Source: Chrysopilus asiliformis
Lineage: Eukaryota > Arthropoda > Insecta > Diptera > Rhagionidae
Direction: 5' to 3'
DNA length: 64,000 nucleotides
NCBI GenBank assembly: GCA_964034945.1
Contig: OZ035962.1
Span: 12,953,388-13,017,387 of the forward strand
Part shown: positions 39,801 through 53,500 of the stretch, one piece after another
Layout: each line of letters starts with the position of its first letter
Position numbering within the stretch: position 1 is the first letter of the stretch
Notes under the pieces: generated by a model
What the model was told of the DNA's origin: nothing
What the model saw: only the letters and a program-made list of their open reading frames with translations
Databases searched by the model: none
Made by a program: the position numbers and the translations under genes

Positions 39801-42800
39801 TTGCTCTTTCATTTTGTGTTGCGACCATTATGATAAATTCCATTTAAAATATCACCTGTTCTCAAAAATTATGCAAAACCACATCTGTATGAGTCAAAGG
39901 TAAATATTTCTTATAACCGCACCTGAGGACCTTGCAAAATATAATATATAAAAAATGGAGGCAAAAACTTTACAACAGTTATGTGCAAAGGCCGCGACCG
40001 GATATAAATAAACAAGTTTAGGGATGGCTTGCTCATAAAACCGTAGGAGTTCGACATGTGTATTGCAAGTTCGGGTGAAGACAAGGCAAAGAACGATTCA
40101 ACGGAAACAAGAACTTGAATAAAATGAAAAAAAAAAATAAAATAAAACCCCTAAAAAATGTTGGTGATTAAAGAAGATTCCAATGTCGTCCAACTGCTCC
40201 TCCAATTTCAATTTCAACCTCAACTGAAACTCCAATTGCCGGTTTAGTCCAGTTTTAGAGTTAATTCAGTTCAAATGAATTCAGTACCTGAACAAGACCG
40301 TAATTTCTTGCGGTTCGCTTTTTCAAGAGTCACCTGAGCAATAGCAAAGCATATCATGGAGAATACTCCGGAATGGGAGTTACGAGCCTCATCAAGGTGT
40401 ACATATGCGATCCATAGTCGTTTATCTTTAGCATTTGGGACACTTTCTTATGGACGAGTCGAAAACAACAGAAAAAAAAACGCTCTCTAAATATACAAGT
40501 TATTATCCTCATTGCATTTCAATCCAGAATTGGGTTCTTTTATCTCGTTATCCCCCTGCTGGCAATCAGTTGACTGCTTCTCTGCGTTCAACTCACCTGG
40601 ATCGATACAGTGAAGTATAAAAAAACCGGTCTAGCGAGATATTTAACATGTGACACTTAAGTTTTTTGCACCTTCGAAGCTGCAACCTGTACACAATTTT
40701 GATATCATTTCGTATATTCGACGTGCACACGATGCAGTGCAATTTGAATGGACCTGAAATCACTGATGTCTTCCGCTTGAGGGAGAGAATCAATGTTCGA
40801 CATGTGTTCATTGCCTAAATTGGATCTTAGTGCCTCATATGAAATGCACACGTAAAAAATTCAACCGCTTTAATTGACTTTCTCCAGTAATTTAAGGGAG
40901 TCAATTAAAGTAACAAGCTGTACACAGGAGTTGACTTTATTGTTTCTTGTAATCGGGTCAAAAACATTTATGTAAATTTAAATCTTTTTCATAATAATAT
41001 TTTTTTTTTGTAAATTGTATCCGGAACATCAAATAATTTTGTGTGGTAACTTTTGCAACCATTTTTTAATATAATGCGTTTGCTTTCTTTATAAAAAACC
41101 AATTTAAAAGCAAAGCTACAATTGCCGGGGGTCAATCGTTAATTTAAAAAAATACATTTGTATGGGAGAGGGGGAAGCAGAGGTCCGATTGGATTTTAAT
41201 GTGTAGATGAGTTATATAAAATCCTATTCTAAACACATTTTACCTTTTTATCAATACGACTCACCATTTTCGAGAAAATTGTAAAAACTGTTTCTTGTAG
41301 GGGAAGGGGGAAGGCATCATCCGATTTTGACCGTTCTAGGACTTAGCTTTGCTATTTACGAGAAACGCAACCGTAAATAAATTCAAATCTCTGGCTCAAT
41401 CCTTTCGAAAGGTTTGCTGGGTTTACACGAATGACAGATAATGACAATCTGTTATAAAAGAATGGACAAGTTAATTCTTTTATGAGAGATCGTCATTTTT
41501 CTGACAGAAAAAATGACAAAAATGATACTATTTACACGATGATGAAAATTTATGGCAAAAAAAAAAAATGACAAATTTGTCATTCTTGTAAACGCAGCAT
41601 TATGGTGTTCACGTACAGACGGTCAGACGGATGGACGTGCGGAAATCAAAATCTTTTGTCGTCCCAAATAGCCTAGTGTAGTTCATTTTTGTGTCCGTTC
41701 GATGCGTTACAAACGGTCATTATTATATAAAATTGACAAATTCACTAAAAACATATTATTATATAAAAATGTAAAACCCCTAAATAAAAAAATCCTTTAA
41801 ATAGGATCAAATAATGTAATCATTGGAGTAAATTTAAAATTTATCAGCGTCGGGGCTTGGATTTCAACGACGAATAGAGTTGCCCGATGCACACCAATCT
41901 TAAATTAACTCCAATGATTTTAGTGGATAAAAAAAAACAAGGAAAGGGGATTTAGAGTTAGGTGGAAGGGTAAATTCTTGTACCCTAAAACATTTATTTC
42001 ATTTCGTATTTCTGTCAGTCTGTCTGTCAGTCTGTCTGTCAGTCTGTCTGTTCGTCTGTCTGTCCGTCTTTCTTTCCGCCTTTCTGTCCGTCTGTCTGTC
42101 TGTTCGTCTATCCGTCCGTCTTTCATTCCGTCTTTCTGTCAGTCTTTCCATCTGTCTGTCTGTCTGTTTGTCTGTTTGTCTGTCCGTCTGTCTGTTTGTC
42201 TGTTTGTCTGTTTGTCTGTTTGTCTGTTTGTCTGTTTGTCTGTTTGTCTGTTTGTCTGTTTGTCTGTTCGTCTGTCTACCCATCTGTCTGTCTGTGTGTC
42301 AGTCGTCTGTCCGTCTGTCTCGTATGTCTGTCTGCGGTCTGTCAGTCAGTCCGCGAACAATCTAACTTTCGAAAGGATTGAGTTAGAGGCTTGAAATTTT
42401 TTTCAGTTGCGTTTCTCGTAAATGGGAAGACTAAGTTCTTGAATGTGCAAGATCGGACTTTTAGTTCCCGCTTCCCCATACAAACAAAACAGTTTGTTAA
42501 CAATTTTCTCGAAAACTGTGAGACCTATTGAAATCCTCATAGTATGTTCTCATAGTATGTCCTCATGGAATTTGACAATTGGCCTCTGAAAATTGTAGCT
42601 TTTGTTATATTGAAATTGCTGAGCGTTTTAATAATTTAATGAAAATGCTCTTGCATTAATCTTTTATACATTCTGAGTAATAGTTTTTTAAAAAAGAGTA
42701 CATGGATAGGAAATCTTATCCATTCAGATTTCCTTTTCTACACACTTTCTCTCCAAAACTGATATTTCTATATGGCAAATATTAATTATACAATATAATT

Positions 42801-44496
42801 TACAACATTTTTTAATAATTAAACCGTGGGAGGTTTCATGATCACAGCCCAGATTCTGTGCAACGTTTTAGTTGAATTAAATAACAAAAACCAGTTAGTT
42901 CTTTGCAAAAGCCACTTCAAAGAAGAGGTAACGTATTTAGCTTCAAATTTTTAAGTTTTCAGGTTAACTGCTCTGGTTTTTTGCATAAACGTCGTACCAC
43001 AAAAAATAATAATTAAACTCATTATTAAACCTATAAAAGCGAAATAAAAATCTGTGTCCACTATCACTAATTGAAGATGAGATCACACGTTCTCGGTTTG
43101 AAATTCACCTGATGCAAAGATATTGAGTTGATTATCGTGTCAATGAAAACTGAATCTGTTTGTTTTTACGATCAACTGAAAATTTTCAACCACGCAAATC
43201 ACATCTTATTAGCGATCGTGATTCAAAATCTATGGATGAATTGCTACACTGATCGCTATTTGATGTGATTTTGAATTTAAATCGTGGCCAATGGAAGAAA
43301 TTTTCAACCATAATAAATAGTCGATTTGTTTTTTGTCTTTAATAAAATGATGACCCCTGGGAAAATGATTTTTAAATGGAAGTAAAAGGAAATTATTAAT
43401 AGTTTTGACCTGACCTGGAATTCTTATAAATATTTATTATTTAAAATTTCGCCCGAATCTTTTCCTTGGCGTGACAGAGCTTTTAAGGAAGTTGATTGTA
43501 TTTCCAGTAAAAATTAATGATTTCGTTGTTTAGAGAATGCACTTTCCCGATTTTCATGATTCTTTGCTATGCGAAAAACAAGATAAAATTTTTAAATTGA
43601 AGACCATAGAAAACAATAAGACACGGTTTATTAAATGAATCGAATCATAAAAATTTGTTGAATTGTTAATGGCCAGGTAACGATTTCAAGACTTTGATTT
43701 AGGCCTGAATAGTGTAAGGCACCCAAAGATAAAATTCAGAAATCATGTCAGATTGAAGTTAAATAAAAAGAAAAGTTGTATCCACGATCTTCATTGTGAC
43801 AAATAGGTTATTGTTCAATTTTCAATTTAATTTGATCAAAAACTCGAAATTAGATGGTAGTTTTATCGAGAAATCGGAAATTTGATTGAAACTCGAGAAG
43901 TCGATCGAACTAAGTTTAAATTTTCATGACCTAACTCTGAACACATTTTCTAACAAACAAAAAATACCTTTTTTAAAATTTTTTCTTGATTTTTGTAAGT
44001 TTTTATTTCTGAGTAATCAAAAGTTTGACTAATTTTTCTTTATTTTGGGTATTAATTAGACATAAATTTCGCTTATTTTCATGTCATGCCAAAAATGGTC
44101 TCGTGGAGACAGCGTTTTCTAAGAAATTTCTAATTTCTTAGACAAATTGTTCGTCAAAATTTATCTGTAGTGTCATTTTAATCGAAACCCAATCTTACCG
44201 TGAAAATTTTTCTGGCCAAATATTTTGAACTAGGGGCTGCGCCCCGAACCGCTTTGCGGTTCATCCATCACCCACAGGTCGGCCTTCCCCCGACGAACAT
44301 CTATGCCAAATTTCTGATCAATCGGTTCAGTAGTTTCCCCGCGAAAGAGTAACATAGCGCCAAAACGAAGTTTCGAAATCACTCCCCCCACCCCTCGCGC
44401 TACTTTTACGTATGCCTATGTTGGAACCAGAACTACCACAGACCCTCATGCCAAATCTCAAGTCAATCGGTTCAGCCGTTTTTGCGTGAAAGAGGA

Positions 44497-44535
<39 letters not shown>

Positions 44536-47500
44536 CCAACTCATTTTTATATATTAGTATGATTAGTATGATATATTAGTATGAAGGAAATTTTATTGGC
44601 AAATAAATAATTTCTCATGCTAGGTTGCCGTTCACTAAAAATACAAATTTTTAAGATACTTAAATTTAAAAAAAAAATAACATTAAACTGATGTCAAAAC
44701 AACCACAAAAAAAATCGTGTTTGCTGAAGATTTACATTCCATAATTCGCTCAGTGTACATTCCTTTGGAATTCGACATATTTTTGTGGCTTTTTGTCAAT
44801 CCAGCCTTTTCAGAAACGGAAATCACACATTTTAATTATTTCCAATTTTAATTATCACCACTACAATTAAACCGAATACTAAAAAAATAATAAACACGAT
44901 TCAAAATATTATTGCAGTGTCACGAGTCATAAATATATTATAAAAATTTATATTTCTTGCATTTTCGTGTAATTAATTTGTGAATTTAATTTCCCTCATG
45001 AAATTGATTTGGTTTCATTTATTAAACATAATTTTAATGACGCTGTTTATAAATATTTTTCATCTATAGCAACATTAAATAAAGAAATCGCATTAAAAAT
45101 TTATAACTTCCTTGTATTTTTGTTTGCTTTAAAAAACTTTTAAAAATTCTCTCTAATATAACTAAATTATGGGGCTGAAATATCATTTATTCAAAAATTT
45201 TAACCTGTACTAATTACTAAAGCCTCATTTACACTAGCATATACTAGGACTGTTGCCTAACATATTCAGGAATAGGGTCTGCCAAAAAGAAGTCCTACCG
45301 GGTTCCGAGTCCAATAACCGAGAACCGCCTGTAAATCGGTTCCAAGTCAAAAAAGAAATTTAAAAGGTTGAGTAAGGCCTATGTTACACACGGCAACTTT
45401 AAACCTATACACGATACAAATAGTTGCTCGTTTGTGCTACACGCGGAGACAAATTGCCGGAAACTTCTGTAAACAGTGAGTGTTTCATGTTTGTGTGAAG
45501 TTGTGTGAAGAACGAACCCGTTCTTTGGGATTTTGTGCTTGTGTGCGTATTTTGTCGCGTTGTTTCTACTTTCGGAACTGGCGACATTAGCCACCGCTTC
45601 CCTCACTTCTCGCGCCTATACTTAAGAAAATTCACCGCTTAAAGCTGCCGTGTGTAACATAGGTCTAAGAGCCAAATCTGTTAACTGTAGAACAAAGCTG
45701 TCAAACTCAATTACCACTTTTTGAATTTTCTACACCAAACCGCGGGCTGCATTACAAAAAAAAATTATGGCAACAATATTTAATTCGTATTTATTTAGTA
45801 GGAGTATTTAATATTAGCACTGAAATTTAATTTAAAAATTCACATACTAGCAAATGATAAGAAAAAGTAATGCGCCGCAGGCGAAATTTGTATTGTGGTC
45901 TTTTTCCATTCAGGCTATTGTAAAATGTAAGTCTGCCAAACTCAAGGGTTAACCCGGCTAGTAATCGGTGATAGGTAAATGTTTTATTCCTCATTAATAA
46001 AAATTGTGGCTCACAACGCAAGGTAAAGCGGCACCCGGTGCAAAACCTGTATTTGGCTTCCGCAACATTTCTAAAAAAATTGAAGATCGCATTTTTGTGT
46101 ATGTTTGGACCTTTGGAAAGACTACCAAATGAGGTTAAGAGATGTGTCTCCATTTTTGTAGTTATAAAAGGTTTCTTAGTTCTTCAGTATGCAACAAAAA
46201 CTGTGCCGCAGGCAAAATTATTATTAAAACAGGTAGAAATTATTGCGCTGCAGGGGAAAAATTTTAACTGCCAAGGTCAAATACAAATTAATGTCCTATT
46301 TTCTCGTCCTCTTTTTCCCCATACGCTGTGAGGACAATGCCTGCATAAAAAAAACATCAATATCATAAATTAATTTTCTGCAATATTGCACTGAATTGTA
46401 GAAACATTTTTGAGATTATGCAAGCATTGAATTGAAAATAAATTGAGAAAATAATAATTTAAAATTAATTTTTATTCAGAACTAAAACAATTTGGTTAAA
46501 TGGTTCTATCCAAGTATTATCACCATTAATAAATCGATTTTCAAATTTTCTAAAGACACTGGGAAAATTTTCAAGAAAATTTCCATTTGTTGGTGAAAGG
46601 AATTGGTGACATGTTATGCTTGGGTGACGTTCAAATTAAATTACCCGAAAGCGACAAATCTGACATTGTAGTCAAATGGAAAAGGAAAATCTTCGATTAG
46701 GTATGCAAATTAGACAACATTTTTCCCCGACAAAAAGATGGAGTAAGGCAATTCTTTCCAATAAAGTGAATTTTGTCGTTCTTATTCCACGGCACTCTGA
46801 TTAAATTATCGTTGGGCTGTTTTCTTATATTCGGGGTGGTTAGAAGAAGATTGGGGTACATGTAAGTGATTGCTTGTTAGAAATCTCATTTCTCTCACTT
46901 GTGTTGTTCATTTATATAATTTTCCGGGACTGTCTTTTATATGGCCACCCTTTTGCTTTTAGTATATTTAATGCTCTTGAGGCTTTATATTATAGTATGT
47001 TCACCTTTAATTATTCTGTCCCACATAGCATGTCCTCCGTGATATACGTTTATTCCGCTCCTTAATTTCCGTTGAATCCTACCCATTTACTTCCCTTAAT
47101 GAATCCATACACTCCACCCTGAATTTGAAATGTTAAGTGCGTAAAGTGTTTACTATTCCAGATACGAAGAACATATCTTTACGCCTTCATCTTTTTTGTG
47201 TGTCTGCGTTGTTGTTGGCGTTGTCGGCTGGATATCCTTATCTCAAGAAAGCCTAAAAAGAATAGAAAAAAGCCACCATCTTGTTCGAATAGGCCACATG
47301 GATACCGTCGACTACAATCGTTCTAAGTTTATATAGCGAACGCACAGATAGATTGGTCTCTAGATACTAGTATGTATCTAAAAGTCTTCAAATGTCCTGA
47401 ACATTATTTTCAGTTCTGTACAAAAAAGATTCCCCACGAACGTAAACCTCATCTCGGGACGGAATTGATCGAATTGAATGGGTGAACGTGGTGTACGAAA

Positions 47501-50500
47501 AGTGGTTACTATAAGAAAGTATCATGTCTCGCATGTTTGCTCAAAGTGTTGCGTAAATTTATGCCAAACAGGTAATCGTGTGTTAATTAATGTAATGCGA
47601 TTGCCGAGGTGTTGTTCTTGCGGTCTTGCAATGACGGTGGATGGGTACCATGGATGTTGCAAACTCAATTAAATCGCCGGCAAAAGGTTCTTGTCTTGTT
47701 ATACGCATTTGGGGGGAACATAAGCCATATATACTCCAACTACAAGACGGTAAAATACACCTTATATGAATTCGGAACGATGTTCTTGATAGGCTCGTAA
47801 AAAGTTTGATGCTAATCAAGGGGTAAGGGGCTAGAGGGGGAATCCACACAGAAAACTTATCCCACTTTATCAATTTCGATTCCGGTGAGGAGTGTTTGAA
47901 GTTTTCCCTCTTTATGTGTTTTGCCGTAATTGGCTTAAACAAGAGCGTCGCGTCGTTCATGTCTATTTTCCTTAAATACGTATGCCGCAAGATTCTAGGC
48001 CTAAACAAAAGAACCACAGAACCAGATAAGGATTGTCAAAGGAATTGTCATCGTCGTAAGAGAACAATGTATCACTTGATATTGGTCGATCCTTGCTATA
48101 TTGAGAATTCAAGAATTTCTTGGTAAATGGAAAATGTCAGACATTTTTTTTATTAACTACAGTAGGTAATCGATTTATTCTCGTTATTTGCAAGGAAAAG
48201 GATAACAGGATCTTCCGGTATCCTTACAAATTTCTTAAGGTCAGAATCACATTTAGGCACCCCAAAAAACCCCCACTTGAGATTTTCTTGAGATTTTTCA
48301 CGAAGAATGTGAGGAAAGGGGTAATCGCGTTATCCTTACAGGACCTTCCCTTGTCCTTAAAACGACCAAGTAGTGAAAATAGTATATTGGCTTAAAGACA
48401 AGGATGTATATTACGTATTTGTGTTTCAGGAATGGCAGGGGATGATCTCTTCGGACTCAGAAAAACTCTAAATTAAACGCGATATATTTAAAATAGAGCT
48501 TTATTACTCTCCCTCAATCACACGTTCGTTCTTTTCTCCATCGGTCGACTCACTGGCTTCCCAGATTAGCCTTTTCTCCTTGAGCGCTGTCAGATGCAAT
48601 TTCTTCGTGTGACATGTGCAAAATTTCAAGTCAATCGGGCGAGTGGAAGTGAGTCAAAGCTAGATTACAATATTTGACCCTGACAAACACATAGACAAAC
48701 GCGAAAGCAAACTAAATAAAAGCTTTAAAAACTGCTTATACAAATTACGTCATCTATTGTGAAATTTGAGACACATTTTCACTATGTCAAATGTTTGCTG
48801 TCAAAATTGATATGTTGCCTTTCTGCTCAATAGTTTAAAAACATCTTCATGAAAACAAAAGTACCTTATTTAGTCAATATGATATTTAACAATGGAGAAA
48901 ATCTTAAACTAATGGTGATATTATTAATTAAACAAAACATGTTGAAAAGCAATGAATCCTCTTCGAAAAAAATTTCTACAAATACTTGAGAAAATAAATG
49001 CAAATGCTGTTCACAATTTAATGACACTCAAAAAAAAATGAAAATATAAATAAAAAACGAGAAATTATTCAAATTGAGAGATGCTCAATTGAATGCGAAC
49101 CCGAACCCAAACCTGAAGCGAAAAGAATGGCCGTTTAAATAAGTATCTTTAAAGGCAGTTAAAAGTTATGTAGTAAACCTAAATAATTACCTCTATATAT
49201 AGTAACAAGAGTGTCCATTAGAGATGTTTAGGTTACCCGGAGGCGCAAAAAAACAGGAAAATGAACTCAAGTCGTATTCGATGCTTAAATCTTTAACAAG
49301 CATTCATATAAAGTGGAAGATAAGCAACTTCAGCAACCAACAAGGAGTTCATCTAATGATGATCGCAGTGACGATCACAAAGGCAATTGATGATTTTCTA
49401 GTGCTACCAAGGAATACACATAAATATATAAAATAAAAGTAGTCTAACTCCGGGTATCTAACTTTTTACTAACTCGATCTAGCATTGCAGAGTTTAAGTT
49501 TATATCTAGCGATCACCTGATCAACACTCCAATGTGGCTTCAAACTACATATGCGAGTAATCGATTGGACTGTTATGTAGGCACTCGAATCGTCCTAAAA
49601 GTCAAAAGAAAATGGAGCAAGATATTACATAATAACGAACGACTTTATTTTTGCGGGACCAGATCGGTCTTAAGGGGTTATGCCTACCTGTAAGGCTTGA
49701 AAAGATCGTGTTTTTTGGCATACTGTTTAAATAAAACTATTTTTATGACTATGTTTCAGAGATTTTTTGATGTAGAGTATGAGCAAAGATTAGGTAAATA
49801 AAGATAAGAAACTTAGAACAAATTTTGGAGACCCAAAAAAATCAGTGATTTTTACGAATTATCAGAATTTTTTCAAGGGACTGGCAAATTCATATGAATT
49901 ACCGGGAGATACAAATTTATATGAATTAGAGGGATAGATTGTTCTACGTGTTCTGTCTGTGATAGATGCACATGCAAAAATCAACAGTGCCTAAGTTTGT
50001 GTATTTCTATACAGATGGTAGCGTCATGAGTCATTTAATCGCCAAGCACCATTGATTTACTTCGCTAAGACAAATATTTTCATCAGTGGAGTATTTTTGA
50101 TGAGGGACAACCAATTTTGAAACCATTATTTAAGAATAAAATTGAGTAAGATGCGATACTTAGTATGCAAAAGGCTAATTTTCATGATGTAAGATTTTGT
50201 TTAAAAAAAACTCGAATATCAAACCGTGTATAGATATAAGACAAATCAAGTTTCAGCACTATATACGGGCAAGCAATTCGCTAAGAAATTGGCCGGATCT
50301 TCTTGGTTTACTCTCGTTTAACGATCGCTTAACGATCATCTAAAACGAGTACTTAATGATCGATAGCGAAATGCATTTGAAGTCAGTAGCCACATTAGAT
50401 ACTTTACCTAAATGATTATATGACGGTTGAGATCTATTAATTCATCTGTCCTGTATTCCAGCATGTTTGTTGAATGTGTCTAATGTCGAATAATATGTCG

Positions 50501-53500
50501 CCTGTGACCGTTTCTGGTATGTTTCTTAGGCCATAAAAAAATATAACGTATCTGTCGTTCGTAACTGATCCAGGAATCTGGAGTTTGTAAGAAGTTCAAA
50601 ATTGGAGAACCATCGAATGGCGATTAGATACTTGTATCTTTCTGGGCAACATAGGCAACAACAATTGGCAACTAGTGCCATAATATGCTGGACTAAAAAA
50701 TTGCTGAACTGCTTCGGAATGTTGAGATTGTTTGTAATTGTGTCATGATTGCTTAATTCGTTCATAATTTCTAGACCAGATACAAAGATGGGAGATGGCG
50801 CTGATTGTAAAATCTATTTATTTCGATTTTTTTCCTATTCAAGTGAAATGGGGAAGGTGTTTTTTTTTTCAAAAACAAATATCACAAATATAGCCGGGAC
50901 TGATCGAACATGTCATGTTTTTTTATCCAATAGATTTGTTACTGTTGTTATTTTGCTATGCTGCTAGTTTGCTAGAGTTTTTCGATGTTGTTATGTTGCT
51001 GGCTACCGTTTAAGTGCTTAAGATCTACTTAAGACATGCCGTTAATTGGTTTTGCGATTTATTAATTGAGATTTGAAATAATTCCGTGTGAGGTCAAGTC
51101 TCAAGTATGATGTGGTGGCCTCCAAAGTTATTTTCATGCTTCAAAAAGGAAAAAATAAAAAGAAAAATTTGAAATAAAAAAAAATCTGATCTTATGTGCG
51201 GTTATGTGTACATTTTTAGACTCGTATATCTAAGATGGATGATGGAAAAATAGTAATAAGAAAGTCAATATCAAGTGTACGGTCGCGGCCGAAGCGAGAA
51301 GTTCAATTAGTCTTTGGATTTTTTGACCGTTTGATCGTGGAATGCCGATAAATGGAGTTACCTGGATGGTGGGTTCATTGGACTTTCTATTCTTGTAACA
51401 GAAATTTTTTTTATTAATTGCTTGTACCGATATTAAAGTTCATTTTCGTATTGCTTTACCTGGATTTTGATCAGGCACGGCGATAAGAATTTTCTAATTA
51501 ATTAAGGAAATTGATTTAAGCTGATGTTTAGTTGATTTAATGGGAAATGCTTTTAATAAACATAGATCTAGTAATGAGATAAGGAAGATCCGCATTCGCT
51601 TGGAAATCTTCGATCATTAGATTTTCCGTTTTGATTTACTAAATCGGAAGTGAATTTGACTAGTTGTTTTCACTGGGGTTGTCCACCAAAAATTTTAGTT
51701 CCCAGTAAATTGGATTTGGAATACTCCAAATAAAGAATAGTTGGTCCGCAATAAGATTTACTCAGGATGTCAATTTAAAATTCATTTCAGCGACCAGTAC
51801 AATTTACTTTTATCTTCATTAAACTACAAAGTTTGTTCGTGTGCCTCTGTAAAAATTAAAAAAATGTTTCAAATAATTTAAAAAAAAATTTAGTTTGGAT
51901 GTTCTCGAATAATTTGAACTCTGCAGTTACTTTAAAAATGAAAAAAAAACAATTGTTTACATTGTTTACATTCTTTACATTGTTTACATTGTTTACTATG
52001 ATTTTGTTGCCTGCAAACAATGAATCTCTTACAGGTAAAGTATTACGTAAAATACGCTTTGTGAACAATCTGCACCACACTGGCCTTAATTCGAGACGTT
52101 TACTTACCAGGGCTGTAGAGTCAGAGTCGGAATCGAGACAAAATTGTTGTTGTAGGAGTCAGAGCCGTGGTCTGTCATTTTTCACAAGAGAATTTAAGAG
52201 TCGGAGTCAGAGAAAATTTGTCGGCTCCAACTCCGAACCGGTCAGAAAAATGGAGGCTAACTCGACGACCTACATACGGCGTAATTGGCCTCGGGCAGGA
52301 AAATTTAGCCTATGCGAGGCGCGCGTTCGCCTGCATGAGGGAAAGTAAAACTTGTGTTGACCTGTGGCCGGAGAAATTCTGAAATTAAGCCACGAGCAGG
52401 TGAAGTAGAGCATTGGGAGCTGCACGAGTTGACCTTAGATAGGCATTTCGAGGATGTAATGTCATGTAATGGAAACCTCTGTCAGCCAGCTAGAGGTCAA
52501 AGTTAACCTGACAAAAAGCTGACCTGACATTTTTATACCCGTATGGTGAAACCAAAGGGTATATTAACTTTGCCTTACCGTTTGTAACGCCAAGATTCCG
52601 TCATCACACATAAAAATGAATTACACCAGTGTGTTTAGAATGATAAAAAAAGTTGAATTTTGCATGTCCGTCCGTCCGTCCGTCTGTCTGTCTGTCTGTC
52701 CGTCTGTCTGTCTGTGGCGCGGATTGCGGGTGCACGGATTGAGCTAGAGACTTGAAATTTTGCACAGATCCGTTTTTCGTAAAATGCGAGGCTAAGTTCG
52801 TTAATGGGCAAAAATGGACCATTAGGGGGGGGGGGGGGGGGGGGGGGGGGGTACCCCCCATACGAACGAAATCGTTTTTTGTGAATATCTCAAAAAGGGT
52901 GCATCTTATCAAAAAAGTGCAAGAACAAAAGTTATTTAGGATATGATTCTACATAAAACTCCCATACATCAAAATCCGATTGGAATAAATTTAAAAAAAT
53001 CTTATTGGAAAGTTTGACTTCCAAGTGAAATTTTGGTACAGCTGTTCGAATTTTTATACGAATATCACCATACGGGTCTCCAATGATTGCCAGATTGGCA
53101 ATTATAGCTTTTGTTGTGTTTCTGAGTGTGGTCAGTTTATTGTCACTCTTTGTTATGTCAAAGCTTCATGTTTTGCAACCAAAATCAATGTTCGATTTGG
53201 GGTTTAAGGTGATTTAAAGATTTTTTTAGCCGAAGGAGTCGGAGTTGGAGTTGGACTTTCTAGATTTTCAAGATTCGGAGTCCGAGTCAGATATTCTAAA
53301 ATTTTTAAGGAGTCGGAGTCGGAGGTTAAGCTACCGACTCCACAGCCCCGATATTTACTCTATAAGAAAGTGTGGTGTTTACCCCTCGATGTTTACCCTA
53401 TAAGAAACATTTCCATCGAATATTTCGCCTCATGATCGGTGTACTAAAAATGTTCTTTAAATTTTCGGTTGTTGAATGAGGATTCAGCAAAATTCTTAGT

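Larger units (their letters stand above)
52108..53350. mobile_element. hAT-like non-autonomous element hosting a family G insertion
   Basis: Ends CAGGGCTGTAGAGTCAGAGT and CCGACTCCACAGCCCCG are inverted. GAGTCGGAGTC-type subterminal repeats occur on both sides. The 8-bp flanks TTACTTAC and ATATTTAC match at 6 of 8 positions, as expected for an aged hAT duplication. No transposase is seen. Confidence 0.75.

Noticed and set aside
41978..42394. Ser/Val/Cys-rich plus frame and minus QTDR/KQTN frames
   Set aside because: Microsatellite of a family G copy.
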